A DNA stretch of 64,000 bases from Mycolicibacterium fluoranthenivorans (GTDB lineage Bacteria > Actinomycetota > Actinomycetes > Mycobacteriales > Mycobacteriaceae). The notes under the pieces are model-generated. The model worked only from the letters and a program-made list of their open reading frames with translations. It did no database searches and was not told the DNA's origin. The stretch is from contig NZ_JAANOW010000001.1 of NCBI RefSeq assembly GCF_011758805.1, positions 2,976,001 to 3,040,000 on the forward strand, written 5' to 3'. This document shows positions 33,472 to 44,696 of the stretch, one piece after another. Positions within the stretch are counted from its first letter, which is position 1, and every line of letters starts with the position of its first letter. The position numbers and the translations under genes were made by a program.

Positions 33472-33632
33472 TCGCGGCCCACCCAACCTGAGGACAGCCT
33501 GAGCAGGGCACCCGGGGCGTCGACGGATCAGGAAGTGCCTGGAATAGTTGACGGCGGGCGTGTCGCCACACCGGCGGCCGCCCTGGTAGTCCAGGGTTAA
33601 CCAGCATGACAACGACTGTGGGAGGAAGCTAG

Positions 33633-34793
33633 ATGACGTCACCGAGTGGGCCGCCGCAGGGCGCCGGAGGCTACCCAGGCCCGGCCCCGACGCAGGGCTA
33701 CCCGCCCGGAGCGCCAGCCCAAACGGCCCCGCAGGCTTCCGCGAACGCCTCGAACAATCCGGGGCTGCAGAACGAGGTGCACACGCTCGAGCGCGCCATC
33801 TTCGAGGTCAAGCGCATCATCGTCGGCCAGGACCAGCTGGTCGAGCGGATGCTGGTCGGGCTGCTGGCCAAGGGTCACGTGCTGCTCGAAGGTGTGCCCG
33901 GTGTCGCCAAGACGCTGGCCGTCGAGACGTTCGCCAAGGTGGTCGGCGGAACCTTCGCCCGTATCCAGTTCACCCCCGACCTGGTGCCCACCGATATCGT
34001 CGGTACCCGGATCTACCGCCAGGGCAAGGAAGAGTTCGATATCGAGCTCGGTCCGGTCGTGGTCAACTTCCTGCTCGCCGACGAGATCAACCGCGCGCCG
34101 GCCAAGGTGCAGTCGGCCCTGCTCGAGGTCATGGCCGAGCGCAAGATCTCGGTCGGCGGCAAGACCTTCCCGCTGCCCAGCCCGTTCCTGGTGATGGCCA
34201 CCCAGAACCCGATCGAGCAGGAGGGTGTCTACCAGCTGCCCGAGGCGCAGCGCGACCGCTTCCTGTTCAAGCTCAACGTCGACTACCCGTCGCCGGAGGA
34301 AGAGCGCGAGATCATCTACCGGATGGGTGTGAAACCCCCGGAGCCCAAGCAGATCCTCAACACCGGGGACCTGCTGCGCCTGCAGGAGGTGGCGGCCAAC
34401 AACTTCGTGCACCACGCGCTGGTCGACTACGTGGTCCGCGTCGTCACCGCCACCCGCGAGCCGGAGAAGTTCGGTATGCCGGATGCCAAGGCGTGGATCG
34501 CCTACGGCGCCTCACCGCGCGCCTCGCTGGGGATCATCTCGGCGTCCCGGGCCCTGGCGTTGGTGCGCGGGCGTGACTACGTCGTCCCGCAGGATGTCGT
34601 CGAGGTCATCCCCGACGTGCTGCGCCACCGCCTGGTCCTCACCTACGACGCGCTGGCCGACGAGGTCTCCTCAGAGACGGTGATCAACCGCATCCTGCAG
34701 ACGGTTGGCCTGCCTCAGGTGAATGCCCTTCCGCAGCAAGGGCATTCGGCACCTCCCGGAATTCCTGCCGCGGCGGCGGCCAGCGGTCGGTGA
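33633..34793 (+). CDS. moxR1: MoxR-family AAA+ ATPase
   Basis: The 386-residue AAA+ protein has a Pro/Gln/Ala-rich N-terminal tail (residues 1-45) then the MoxR core. Walker A is GVPGVAKT (K93), Walker B is LLADEINRAPAK, and sensor 1 is in MATQNPIEQEG. MoxR proteins act as chaperones for VWA-domain partners; the next two genes encode DUF58 and VWA proteins, a classical module. ATG 33633 follows GGAGGAAG. The stop overlaps the DUF58 start by 4 bp. Confidence 0.94.
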   Translation: MTSPSGPPQGAGGYPGPAPTQGYPPGAPAQTAPQASANASNNPGLQNEVHTLERAIFEVKRIIVGQDQLVERMLVGLLAKGHVLLEGVPGVAKTLAVETFAKVVGGTFARIQFTPDLVPTDIVGTRIYRQGKEEFDIELGPVVVNFLLADEINRAPAKVQSALLEVMAERKISVGGKTFPLPSPFLVMATQNPIEQEGVYQLPEAQRDRFLFKLNVDYPSPEEEREIIYRMGVKPPEPKQILNTGDLLRLQEVAANNFVHHALVDYVVRVVTATREPEKFGMPDAKAWIAYGASPRASLGIISASRALALVRGRDYVVPQDVVEVIPDVLRHRLVLTYDALADEVSSETVINRILQTVGLPQVNALPQQGHSAPPGIPAAAAASGR

Positions 34794-35737
34794 CCGACTC
34801 GCCCGGCCACAACGTCGATCTGCCGTCGCTGCGACGCGGCGAGATCCGTGACCCGCAGCTCTCGGCCGCGCTGCGCAAACTCGAGCTCACGGTGCGCCGC
34901 AAGCTCGACGGGGTGCTGCACGGGGACCATCTCGGGTTGATCCCCGGCCCCGGCTCGGAAGCCGGTGAGTCACGGATGTACCAGCCCGGTGACGACGTGC
35001 GCCGGATGGACTGGTCGGTGACCGCCCGCACCACCCATCCGCACGTCCGGCAGATGATCGCCGACCGCGAGCTGGAGACCTGGCTGGTGGTCGACGTCTC
35101 GGCCAGCCTGGACTTCGGCACCGCGGGCTGCGAGAAGCGCGATCTCGCGGTGGCCGCCGCCGCCGCGATCGCCTTCCTCAACAGTGGCGGCGGCAACCGG
35201 CTCGGCGCGCTGATCTCCAACGGTGACACGTTGCGGCGCGTCCCGGCCCTGTCCGGTCGGCTGCACGAACAGGAACTGCTGCGGGCCATCGCGACCACAC
35301 CGCAGGCGCCGCCCGGGGTGCGCGGTGACCTGGCCGCCACCATCGACGCGTTGCGCCGTCCGGAACGCCGGCGCGGGATGGCGGTCATCATCAGCGATTT
35401 CCTCGGACCCATCGACTGGATGCGGCCACTGCGGGCCATCGCCGGCCGGCACGAGGTGCTGGGGATCGAGATCATCGATCCCCGCGACGTCGAGCTGCCC
35501 GATATCGGCGATGTGATCCTGCAGGACACCGAAACCGGGGTGACCCGCGAATTCACCATCGATGCCAAGCTGCGCGACGACTTCGCCGCGGCGGCGGCCG
35601 CACATCGCGCCGAGGTGGCCCGCACCCTGCGCCGTTGTGACGCTCCGCTGCTGACCCTGCGCACCGACCGGGACTGGATCGCCGATGTGGTCCGGTTCGT
35701 CGCCAATCGACGCCGCGGCGCACTGGCTGCGCGATGA
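34790..35737 (+). CDS. DUF58 domain protein
   Basis: The 315-residue soluble product has the DUF58 signature YQPGDDVRRMDWSVTAR (near residues 63-80) and a VWA-like acidic stretch LVVDVSASLDFG after it. DUF58 proteins accompany MoxR ATPases; their role is unclear. GTG 34790 overlaps the moxR1 stop, so translation is coupled. Position matches Rv1480. Confidence 0.92.
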   Translation: MTDSPGHNVDLPSLRRGEIRDPQLSAALRKLELTVRRKLDGVLHGDHLGLIPGPGSEAGESRMYQPGDDVRRMDWSVTARTTHPHVRQMIADRELETWLVVDVSASLDFGTAGCEKRDLAVAAAAAIAFLNSGGGNRLGALISNGDTLRRVPALSGRLHEQELLRAIATTPQAPPGVRGDLAATIDALRRPERRRGMAVIISDFLGPIDWMRPLRAIAGRHEVLGIEIIDPRDVELPDIGDVILQDTETGVTREFTIDAKLRDDFAAAAAAHRAEVARTLRRCDAPLLTLRTDRDWIADVVRFVANRRRGALAAR

Positions 35738-35768
35738 GCGCCCGCGCTAGATAGCTAGATAGAAGGAA

Positions 35769-35782
35769 ATGGCAAGCCGCAC

Positions 35783-35786
<4 letters not shown>
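35769..35786 (+). CDS. Five-codon leader ORF coupled to the VWA gene
   Basis: The reading frame ATG-GCA-AGC-CGC-ACA-TGA ends inside the ATG of the next gene (ATGA overlap at 35783-35786). The GAAGGA sequence at 35763-35768 is too close for the leader and 15 nt from the VWA gene, so which start it serves is unclear. Whether the leader is translated is inference. Confidence 0.3.
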
Positions 35787-37596
<1,810 letters not shown>

Positions 37597-37644
37597 AAGA
37601 CCCCTTCAACTTCTCGAATTCGCGCGAACAGTAAGGACTTTCAC

Positions 37645-38454
37645 ATGTCAGGCATTCTCGAAGGCAAGCGGATCCTCGTCACGGGGATCATCACCGACAG
37701 CTCGATCGCGTTCCACATCGCCAAGGTCGCCCAGGAGGCCGGCGCCGAACTGGTGCTGACCGGGTTCGACCGGCTGAAGCTGATCCAGCGCATCGCGGAC
37801 CGGTTGCCGAACCCGGCGCCGCTGCTGGAGCTGGACGTGCAGAACCAAGAGCACCTGGACTCGCTGGCCGGGCGGATCACCGAGGTCATCGGCGAGGGCA
37901 ACAAGCTCGACGGTGTGGTGCACTCGATCGGCTTCATGCCGCAGACCGGCATGGGCATCAACCCGTTCTTCGATGCCCCCTACGAGGATGTCGCCAAGGG
38001 CATCCACATCTCGGCCTACTCGTACGCGTCGCTGGCCAAGGCCACCCTGCCGGTCCTCAATTCCGGCGGTTCCATCGTCGGTATGGACTTCGACCCGACC
38101 CGCGCCATGCCGGCCTACAACTGGATGACGGTCGCCAAGAGTGCACTCGAATCGGTCAACCGCTTTGTCGCACGGGAGGCCGGTCCGTTCGGGGTGCGGT
38201 CCAATCTCGTTGCGGCCGGACCGATCCGGACCCTGGCGATGGCCGCCATCGTCGGCGGCGCGCTGGGCGCCGAGGCCGGCGACCAGATGCGGCTGCTCGA
38301 AGAGGGCTGGGATCAGCGCGCGCCGATCGGCTGGAACATGAAGGATCCGACGCCGGTGGCCAAGACGGTCGTCGCGCTGCTGTCGGACTGGCTGCCCGCC
38401 ACCACCGGCAGCATCATCTACGCCGACGGCGGCGCCAGCACCCAGTTGCTGTAA
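37645..38454 (+). CDS. inhA: Enoyl-ACP reductase InhA
   Basis: This NADH-dependent 2-trans-enoyl-ACP reductase of FAS-II is the target of isoniazid-NAD adducts. The 269 residues equal the M. tuberculosis length, and the key positions are kept: S94 (VVHSIGF), Y158 (AYNWM) and K165 (VAKSA). The glycine-rich cofactor segment is [13 protein letters not shown]. hemH starts 20 bp later. Confidence 0.98.
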   Translation: MSGILEGKRILVTGIITDSSIAFHIAKVAQEAGAELVLTGFDRLKLIQRIADRLPNPAPLLELDVQNQEHLDSLAGRITEVIGEGNKLDGVVHSIGFMPQTGMGINPFFDAPYEDVAKGIHISAYSYASLAKATLPVLNSGGSIVGMDFDPTRAMPAYNWMTVAKSALESVNRFVAREAGPFGVRSNLVAAGPIRTLAMAAIVGGALGAEAGDQMRLLEEGWDQRAPIGWNMKDPTPVAKTVVALLSDWLPATTGSIIYADGGASTQLL

Positions 38455-38474
38455 GAACAGAATGGACTGCTCCC

Positions 38475-39476
38475 TTGTTTGACGCGCTGCTGCTGCTCTC
38501 CTTCGGCGGACCCGAAGGACCGGAGCAGGTCATGCCGTTCCTGGAGAACGTCACCCGAGGGCGCGGCATCCCGCGTGAACGGCTGGCGTCGGTCGCCGAG
38601 CACTACCTGCATTTCGGGGGAGTGTCGCCGATCAACGGCATCAACCGCGCGCTGATCGAACAACTGCGGCTCCAATTACCGGGCCTGCCGGTGTATTTCG
38701 GCAACCGCAACTGGGAGCCGTACGTCGAGGACACCGTCGCGGCTATGCGCGATGACGGGGTGAGCCGGGCCGCGGTGTTCACCACCTCGGCCTGGGGCGG
38801 CTACTCCAGCTGCCGGCAGTATGTCGAGGACATCGCCCGGGGTCGTGCCGCGGCAGGGGAGCGCGCGCCGGAACTGGTGAAGCTGCGGCAGTACTTCGAC
38901 CACCCGCTGTTCATCGAGATGTACGCCGAATATGTCCGGGCGGCACTGGCTTCCGCGTCGCCGGGATCGCGGCTGGTCTTCACCGCGCACTCGATTCCGA
39001 TCGCCGCCGACGAACGCTACGGCCCGCTGCTCTACAGCCGTCAGGTCGCCTACGCGGCGAGCCTGGTGGCGGCCGCGGCAGGCGTCGCCGACTACGACCT
39101 GGTGTGGCAGTCGCGGTCCGGGCCGCCGCAGGTGCCGTGGCTGGAACCCGATGTCACCGACCATGTCCGAGCGCTGGCTCAGCGTGGGGTCACCGCGGTC
39201 ACGGTATGCCCGATCGGCTTCGTCGCCGACCATATCGAGGTGGTGTGGGATCTGGACTCCGAGCTGCGCGAGGTGACCGACGAGCTGGGCGTCGAACTGA
39301 CCAGGGCGGCCACCCCCAACGCCGATCCCCGGTATGCCCGGCTGGCCGTCGAGCTGATGGCCGAGCTGCGCGACGGCCGCGAGCCGGTGCGCGTCGTGGG
39401 CCCGGATCCTGCGCCGGGCCACGGATTCAGCGTCAACGGGATACCGTGTGCGCTGACCTGCCCGCGGGATCTCTGA
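38475..39476 (+). CDS. hemH: Ferrochelatase
   Basis: Ferrochelatase inserts Fe2+ into the porphyrin ring in haem synthesis. In actinobacteria the substrate is often coproporphyrin III. The 333-residue product opens with [18 protein letters not shown] and has the metal-site segment [15 protein letters not shown] with the conserved histidine, and [15 protein letters not shown] with the catalytic glutamate. The cysteines near the C-terminus (IPCALTCP) and in SSCRQY fit the [2Fe-2S] cluster known in the mycobacterial enzyme. The TTG start at 38475 is required: the nearby ATG 38462 is out of frame and stops after six codons. Confidence 0.95.
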   Translation: MFDALLLLSFGGPEGPEQVMPFLENVTRGRGIPRERLASVAEHYLHFGGVSPINGINRALIEQLRLQLPGLPVYFGNRNWEPYVEDTVAAMRDDGVSRAAVFTTSAWGGYSSCRQYVEDIARGRAAAGERAPELVKLRQYFDHPLFIEMYAEYVRAALASASPGSRLVFTAHSIPIAADERYGPLLYSRQVAYAASLVAAAAGVADYDLVWQSRSGPPQVPWLEPDVTDHVRALAQRGVTAVTVCPIGFVADHIEVVWDLDSELREVTDELGVELTRAATPNADPRYARLAVELMAELRDGREPVRVVGPDPAPGHGFSVNGIPCALTCPRDL

Positions 39477-39479
39477 GTC

Positions 39480-40328
39480 TCAGCCCTGCCAGGCCGAGTC
39501 CAGGATCGTGCGTACGGCTGCCAGCCGTGCCGTGCGCACCACCGAGGCCAGCGGCCGCAGGGTGTCACTGGCGATCTGCATCTCCGAGGACGTCTGCAGC
39601 CCGATGGGCATCAGCCCGGAGCTGACGGTGATGATGGCGTCGACATGCGCGGCGTTCTCCAGCACGCGCAGTGCACGTTCGGGGGCGTGTCCGGGTGCGC
39701 GGTGCAGACGGGTGGCCTCGAGCAGTTGTTCCACCATGCCCCTGGGGTCGTCCACATCGGCTGCGGTCGCTCCGGCGCGCAGCGCACCGAGCGCATCGGC
39801 GGCCGAGCGCACCGCCGACCGCAGGGAGTACTCGGCCTCACCCAGGTCGGCGTGGTCACTCGGGGCGGCCGCGGGCACCGAGTACACCGTCCAGGCAAGG
39901 GAAATCGGATCGGGTTCGAAGTCCGGATCGTCGAGGTCCTCGTAGTCGAACTCGGGCACCAGTCCGACCCCGTTGGCCGGATCGCGGCCGATGATGATCG
40001 CCTCCCCGACGGTGATGGCGTCGCGCTGGAACTGGGTGCCCGCGGGCAGCCCGCGGACATCACCGGGGACCGGCAGCACCAGCGTCAGCGTCGGGCTTCC
40101 GGCCGGCGGGCCGGCCGCGGTGCGCATTGTCTGCAGCAGCGACATGGTGCCGGAATGGAACAGGTCCGGCCAGGGCAGGCCGGTGGAGCCGGCGGCGACC
40201 GAGTCGTATGCGGTCACCGAATGCTTTGGCGCCCACTGGGATAACGCATCCAAGACGTCATCGGGCGCGGCGACCCCGGCAAGCCAGGAGTTCACCCAGA
40301 CGGACAGCGAAGCACTCGGACACCACAT
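39480..40328 (-). CDS. Conserved mycobacterial hypothetical protein (Rv1486c type)
   Basis: The soluble protein of 282 residues has an N-terminal [18 protein letters not shown], an acidic stretch [16 protein letters not shown] near residue 150 and a mainly helical C-terminus. I recognise no catalytic motif. Position and length match Rv1486c. The frame is open to 40487, but ATG 40328 gives the family-like start. It is convergent with hemH (3-bp gap) and divergent from the nfeD gene. Confidence 0.8.
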   Translation of the reverse strand: MWCPSASLSVWVNSWLAGVAAPDDVLDALSQWAPKHSVTAYDSVAAGSTGLPWPDLFHSGTMSLLQTMRTAAGPPAGSPTLTLVLPVPGDVRGLPAGTQFQRDAITVGEAIIIGRDPANGVGLVPEFDYEDLDDPDFEPDPISLAWTVYSVPAAAPSDHADLGEAEYSLRSAVRSAADALGALRAGATAADVDDPRGMVEQLLEATRLHRAPGHAPERALRVLENAAHVDAIITVSSGLMPIGLQTSSEMQIASDTLRPLASVVRTARLAAVRTILDSAWQG

Positions 40329-40407
40329 GATGCTCGCAGTGTAATTGCCCGTCGGGCATACGGCCGGATTGCCCGCGCCCGGGTCGGAAAACGCTAGGCT
40401 TCGGGGT

Positions 40408-40839
40408 ATGCCCGCATTGATCTGGCTGGTCGCGGCACTGGCCCTTGCCGGCGCGGAAGCGTTGACGGGTGACTTCTTCTTGCTCATGCTCAGCGGCGGC
40501 GCGCTGGCCGCGACGGGTACCAGCTATCTCTTCGACTGGCCGATCTGGGCCGATGGTGCGGTCTTCCTGGTGGTGTCGGTGCTGCTGGTCGTGCTGGTGC
40601 GACCCGCGCTTCGGCGCCGGTTCACCGCGGGGACCGGGCTGCCGGAGCCGGTGAAGGCGCTTGAAGGTAAGAGCGCACTCGTGCTCGACACGGTGGCTCG
40701 TCATGAGGGCCAGATCAAACTCGACGGCGAGGTCTGGACGGCCAGGCCGCTGAACGACAACGATGTCTTCGAACCCGGCGAGCACGTCACCGTCATGCAC
40801 ATCGACGGCGCGACCGCCGTCGTCTACAAGTCCATCTGA
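40408..40839 (+). CDS. NfeD-like membrane protein
   Basis: The 143-residue product has two to three N-terminal hydrophobic helices (about 3-70) and a C-terminal OB-fold (about 85-143; [13 protein letters not shown], then GEVWTARP and [15 protein letters not shown]) typical of NfeD proteins. NfeD partners with stomatin-like SPFH proteins, and the next gene is one. ATG 40408 was chosen; an in-frame upstream start at 40345 reads poorly. Position matches Rv1487. Confidence 0.9.
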   Translation: MPALIWLVAALALAGAEALTGDFFLLMLSGGALAATGTSYLFDWPIWADGAVFLVVSVLLVVLVRPALRRRFTAGTGLPEPVKALEGKSALVLDTVARHEGQIKLDGEVWTARPLNDNDVFEPGEHVTVMHIDGATAVVYKSI

Positions 40840-40858
40840 GCTCGGGAAGGGATCTGCC

Positions 40859-42085
40859 ATGGAGGGTGCTGTTGCCGGCCTCGTGTTGTTGGCCGTGCTG
40901 GTGCTGTTCGCCATCGTCGTGGTGGCCAAATCGGTGGCGCTGATACCGCAGGCCGAGGCCGCGGTGATCGAGAGACTGGGCCGGTACAGCAAGACGGTGT
41001 CCGGTCAGCTGACCCTGCTGCTGCCGTTCGTCGACAAGATCCGGGCCAGGGTGGACCTGCGTGAACGGGTGGTGTCCTTCCCGCCGCAGCCGGTGATCAC
41101 CGAGGACAACCTCACGGTCAACATCGACACCGTCGTGTACTTCCAGGTGACCAACCCGCAGGCCGCGGTCTACCAGATCAGCAACTACATCGTCGGTGTC
41201 GAGCAGCTAACCACCACCACCCTGCGCAACGTGGTCGGCGGTATGACGCTGGAGCAGACCCTGACCTCGCGCGACTCCATCAACGGACAGCTGCGCGGCG
41301 TGCTCGACGAGGCCACCGGCCGCTGGGGTCTGCGGGTCGCCCGCGTCGAACTGCGCAGCATCGATCCGCCGCCGTCGATCCAGGAGTCGATGGAGAAGCA
41401 GATGCGCGCCGACCGCGAGAAGCGCGCCATGATCCTGATGGCCGAAGGCAGCCGGGAATCGGCGATCAAGGCGGCCGAGGGCCAGAAGCAGGCTCAGATC
41501 CTGTCGGCCGAAGGTGCCAAACAGGCGGCGATCCTGGCGGCCGAGGCGGATCGGCAGTCCCGGATGCTGCGGGCCCAAGGTGAGCGTGCCGCGGCCTACC
41601 TACAGGCGCAGGGCCAGGCCAAGGCCATCGAGAAGACGTTCGCGGCGATCAAGAACGGCCGTCCCACCCCGGAGATGCTGGCCTACCAGTACCTGCAGAC
41701 CCTGCCGCAGATGGCCAAGGGCGAAGCGAACAAGGTGTGGCTGGTGCCCAGCGACTTCGGTGCGGCGCTGCAGGGATTCACCAAACTGCTGGGCGCCCCG
41801 GGCGAGGATGGCGTGTTCCGCTACACGCCGTCGCCGGTGGACGACCGCCCGGCCAAGTCGGACGAGGACGATGCGGCCGAGGTGGCCGACTGGTTCGACA
41901 CCCAGACCGATCCGGAGATCGCCCGGGCCGTCGCGAAGGCTGAGGCCGAGGCCCGCTCGAGCACCCCGCCGCTGGGCAGCAATCCACCTCCGGCGTCGTT
42001 GCCGCCCACCCCGCCGGCCGCCGCGGTCGACGGTCCCACTCAGCAGTTTCCCGGCCAGTTCCCGGGCGGGTCACACCGCGCGTAG
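40859..42085 (+). CDS. Stomatin-like SPFH/band 7 membrane protein
   Basis: The 408-residue product has one N-terminal membrane helix (about 5-25), the SPFH domain (about 26-185; IERLGRYSKT, VDLRERVVSFPPQPV, TLRNVVGGM), an Ala/Glu/Gln-rich coiled coil (about 185-270) and a Pro-rich C-terminal tail unlike the core. Such proteins organise membrane microdomains with NfeD. It follows the NfeD gene by 19 bp; ATG 40859 has GGGAAGGG upstream. Position matches Rv1488. Confidence 0.92.
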   Translation: MEGAVAGLVLLAVLVLFAIVVVAKSVALIPQAEAAVIERLGRYSKTVSGQLTLLLPFVDKIRARVDLRERVVSFPPQPVITEDNLTVNIDTVVYFQVTNPQAAVYQISNYIVGVEQLTTTTLRNVVGGMTLEQTLTSRDSINGQLRGVLDEATGRWGLRVARVELRSIDPPPSIQESMEKQMRADREKRAMILMAEGSRESAIKAAEGQKQAQILSAEGAKQAAILAAEADRQSRMLRAQGERAAAYLQAQGQAKAIEKTFAAIKNGRPTPEMLAYQYLQTLPQMAKGEANKVWLVPSDFGAALQGFTKLLGAPGEDGVFRYTPSPVDDRPAKSDEDDAAEVADWFDTQTDPEIARAVAKAEAEARSSTPPLGSNPPPASLPPTPPAAAVDGPTQQFPGQFPGGSHRA

Positions 42086-42329
42086 CGGCGCGCCCGGATC
42101 GGCTGGGTGACCGGGCAAAGGCCATGCCGGGCGGTTCGGTGGTCGGAGCAGGGGCTCGCGGGGCCGGTCCCGGCCCGGTCACGGAGGGGTGACCGATCTA
42201 TGTGGGTTCACCGAGATTTTGCTGAACGCATCGATAATTTGCCCGCGGTGACATATCTTATGATTGCTGTTTAGGGTCAAGCAGATAGTGGCCGGTATTC
42301 GGCGACCGGCGAAACAGGGGTGGCATGTC

Positions 42330-43763
42330 ATGACGCGTATGCGCGGTGTTGTGGGCGTGTGTGCGTTGTCGGCCACTCTTTTCCTCAACGGTGCGGCGGT
42401 GGCGATCGCCGATACCGGCAGTGAAGGCGGCGGAACGGCCTCGCAGACCGGCACGAGCACCGGTGCCTCGCAGACCGGCGCCGGTGCGAGTTCGACGAAC
42501 TCGACCACGAAGAGCCCGCGGCCGGTCGGCGGTATTGCCGGCGTCCTGCAGGACAGGGTGCGGACCACGGTCCGCGACTTCACTGGCGCCCTGGGCGGGG
42601 CGGGCGGTAAGCAGCCGGGTCCGAAGGTCACCATCTTCCCCAAGCCGCGCTCGCCACAGCAGTCCAGCGAATCCGGTACGGCCGGCTCGACGGTGAGCAC
42701 GGCGACACCGTCAACGGCACCCTCGACGGCACCGACCGCGGCGGCCGAACCGGACACTGCCACGCCGGACACAACCGCGCCGGAACCGACCGCGGCCACC
42801 ACACCAGCCGCCACCGACACCACGGCGTCGTCGACGACCACACCGTCGTCGTCCACCACGCCGTCGTCGACGACCACACCGTCGTCGACCACCACGCCGG
42901 CCACCCCGACGACCGAGGAATCCACGGCGGCGGCTCTGACCGTCCCCAAACTGAAGCCGCTGCCGGTGATCCCGATCGCGGAGTCGGTATCCGGATCCGT
43001 GCACTCCGCGGCCAACTCGGTCAAGGACGCCGTCGATGCGCTGCCGGCGCTGCTCGCCGCGCTCCCCAAGTCCACGGACCCGGTCGGCGATGTGTTGAAG
43101 ACGGTGCAGTCCGTGCTGACCTCATTGGGGAATTCGGTTACCACCATCACCGAGATCCCCAGCGATCTCACGACGCTGCTCGGCTTCCCGGCCCCGACGG
43201 ACCCGGTCACCACCACCACCGTCGCCGGCGGCGTCCGGCTGCCCGCGGTCACCGCACCCGCCGCCGTCTCGCCCATCGACCTGCTGCCCGCCCTGCTGGC
43301 ACCGGCGCCCGTCGATACCACGGTCGCGGCCCCCGCCGGACCCGTCACACCGCCGCCCACCTTCGCCGGTACCGTCTCGGCCGGGCTCAGCCAGGACCTG
43401 GCTCCGGCCACCCCGGTGTCGCTGCACGGCGCCAGTTCGGCCGGCTCGATGGCCTCGGTCCTGGAGCGTGCCGTCAGCAAGCTGCTCGTGCCGGTGTCCA
43501 TCGCCGCACTCGCCGCGCTGGCGCTACCCGGCGTGGGTGGTCTGCTGGTGGTGAGCGTGCTCGGCGTACGGATCGGCTACCGCCAGGCGAAGGCGAACTT
43601 CGTGCTGCAGGCCTCGGGGATCTCGCGGTTCGCGGGTCCGGGCCCCCTGGGAGTCGTCCGTTCGGGTTCGTTCATCGCCCTGCACACGCGCACCGCGCGT
43701 AGCCGCACGGCCGCGGTCGTGCCGCTGCGGTCCGTGTCGACCGCCTTCGACCGCGCCGCCTAG
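42330..43763 (+). CDS. Secreted Thr/Ser/Pro-rich (mucin-like) surface protein with C-terminal membrane helix
   Basis: I do not recognise this family. The 477-residue product has a signal peptide (residues 1-27, ending AVAIA), then a long low-complexity region (about 28-210) rich in Thr, Ser, Pro and Ala, including repeated STTTPSS units. A more ordered middle follows (about 210-370), then one hydrophobic segment (VPVSIAALAALALPGVGGLLVVSVLGV, split here only for description as about residues 389-415) and a basic tail. This is the layout of an anchored, probably O-mannosylated wall protein. ATG 42330 was chosen over the open frame from 42264. Its stop shares CTAG with the convergent VTT gene. 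Confidence 0.78.
   Translation: MTRMRGVVGVCALSATLFLNGAAVAIADTGSEGGGTASQTGTSTGASQTGAGASSTNSTTKSPRPVGGIAGVLQDRVRTTVRDFTGALGGAGGKQPGPKVTIFPKPRSPQQSSESGTAGSTVSTATPSTAPSTAPTAAAEPDTATPDTTAPEPTAATTPAATDTTASSTTTPSSSTTPSSTTTPSSTTTPATPTTEESTAAALTVPKLKPLPVIPIAESVSGSVHSAANSVKDAVDALPALLAALPKSTDPVGDVLKTVQSVLTSLGNSVTTITEIPSDLTTLLGFPAPTDPVTTTTVAGGVRLPAVTAPAAVSPIDLLPALLAPAPVDTTVAAPAGPVTPPPTFAGTVSAGLSQDLAPATPVSLHGASSAGSMASVLERAVSKLLVPVSIAALAALALPGVGGLLVVSVLGVRIGYRQAKANFVLQASGISRFAGPGPLGVVRSGSFIALHTRTARSRTAAVVPLRSVSTAFDRAA
42822..42900 (+). repeat. Degenerate tandem repeat coding for STTTPSS units
   Basis: Inside the surface-protein gene, units of CGACCACACCGTCGTC and close variants recur three to four times in tandem, encoding Ser-Thr-Thr-Thr-Pro-Ser-Ser. 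Such repeats expand and contract by slippage, so the length may vary between strains. Confidence 0.7.
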
Positions 43764-44500
43764 TTCTGCTGCGCCTCGGCCGGATGGCCGTCGGGATCCT
43801 GTGATCGGTGGTGGTGCCGATGCGCCCGGATCTCGTAAACCAGCCCGCCGATACCGAGGCTGGCGGTACACAGTGACACCAGGAACAGCAGCGGGCTGAT
43901 GTTCCCGGTCAAGGCGTCGCCGAGGATCACGATCGCGGCGGTTCCCGGCGCCAGCCCGACGATCGTGGCCAGCGTGTACGGCGCCAGTCGCACGGCGGAG
44001 ACGCCGGCCGCGTAGTTGAGCACCGAGAACGGCACGGCCGGGATCATCCGCATCGACAGCACCGACACCCAGCCGCGTTCGCGCAACCTGGCATCCAGGG
44101 TGGCCACCCGGGGATGCGCGACCAACCGGTTCAGCTGCCACCCCACCGCGCGGACGAGCACCACGGCCAGCACCGCGCTCAGCGTGCTCGCCACCACCGC
44201 GATGGCCACGCCCAGCCACGGGCCGAAGAGCAGGCCGGCCGCGAGCGTGAAGGCGGTGCGCGGAAAGGGGAACACCGTCACCACCACATGTGCGGCGAAG
44301 AACGCCAACGGGAACCACGGACCGGCCGCGGTCGCCCAGTCACGGAGCTGAACGGCAGTCGGCAGCGGAACCAGCACCGCCAGTGCGACGAGAATCACAA
44401 TCGCGGCCGCGATGACCAGCACCCGCCGACGGGGTAGCTGCGTCGCCGCCGACGTCACTGCGGCCCAGACCGTACGGAACGGGCTGCCTGCGGGTTTCAC
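43760..44500 (-). CDS. VTT-domain (TVP38/TMEM64, DedA-like) membrane protein
   Basis: The product has about 246 residues with five to six membrane helices. The family core is FPFPRTAFTLAAGLLFGPWLG with RERGWVSVLSMRMIPAVPFSVLNYAAG. VTT proteins act in lipid scrambling and membrane homeostasis. The start is uncertain. An ATG at 44593 gives 277 residues, but a perfect 16-bp palindrome (44543-44558) lies in that stretch. The GTG at 44500 gives a length near the roughly 252 residues I recall for Rv1491c and leaves the palindrome in a divergent promoter region shared with mutA. Confidence 0.82.
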   Translation of the reverse strand: MKPAGSPFRTVWAAVTSAATQLPRRRVLVIAAAIVILVALAVLVPLPTAVQLRDWATAAGPWFPLAFFAAHVVVTVFPFPRTAFTLAAGLLFGPWLGVAIAVVASTLSAVLAVVLVRAVGWQLNRLVAHPRVATLDARLRERGWVSVLSMRMIPAVPFSVLNYAAGVSAVRLAPYTLATIVGLAPGTAAIVILGDALTGNISPLLFLVSLCTASLGIGGLVYEIRAHRHHHRSQDPDGHPAEAQQN

Positions 44501-44542
44501 GTCTGCCAAGCCTACGGGGCGCCGCACGGTGCCGCCGATGAC

Positions 44543-44558
44543 GCTACTGATCAGTAGC
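44543..44558. promoter_or_regulatory. Perfect 16-bp palindrome between the VTT gene and mutA
   Basis: GCTACTGATCAGTAGC is a perfect palindrome about 140 bp upstream of mutA. It is likely an operator for a dimeric regulator (TetR or GntR size). The regulator is unknown. Confidence 0.55.
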
Positions 44559-44696
44559 CTTTGCCCGCCGTACCCTGCCGTGATACCGATCATTTAGCCT
44601 CAGGTGAAAGCGGCCGGTCACAGCTGGCTAGTCTCACTAGGTCAGACAGGCTGCCCCGAGCTTCACCCCAACCCGCGATAACCCCAGGAGCCGCGA

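Noticed and set aside
38462-38482. ATG at 38462 as the hemH start
   Set aside because: It is out of frame with hemH and meets a stop after six codons; the TTG at 38475 gives the family N-terminus.
42822-42900. CRISPR-like regularly spaced repeats
   Set aside because: The units are in frame, encode STTTPSS and have no unique spacers; they belong to the surface-protein gene.
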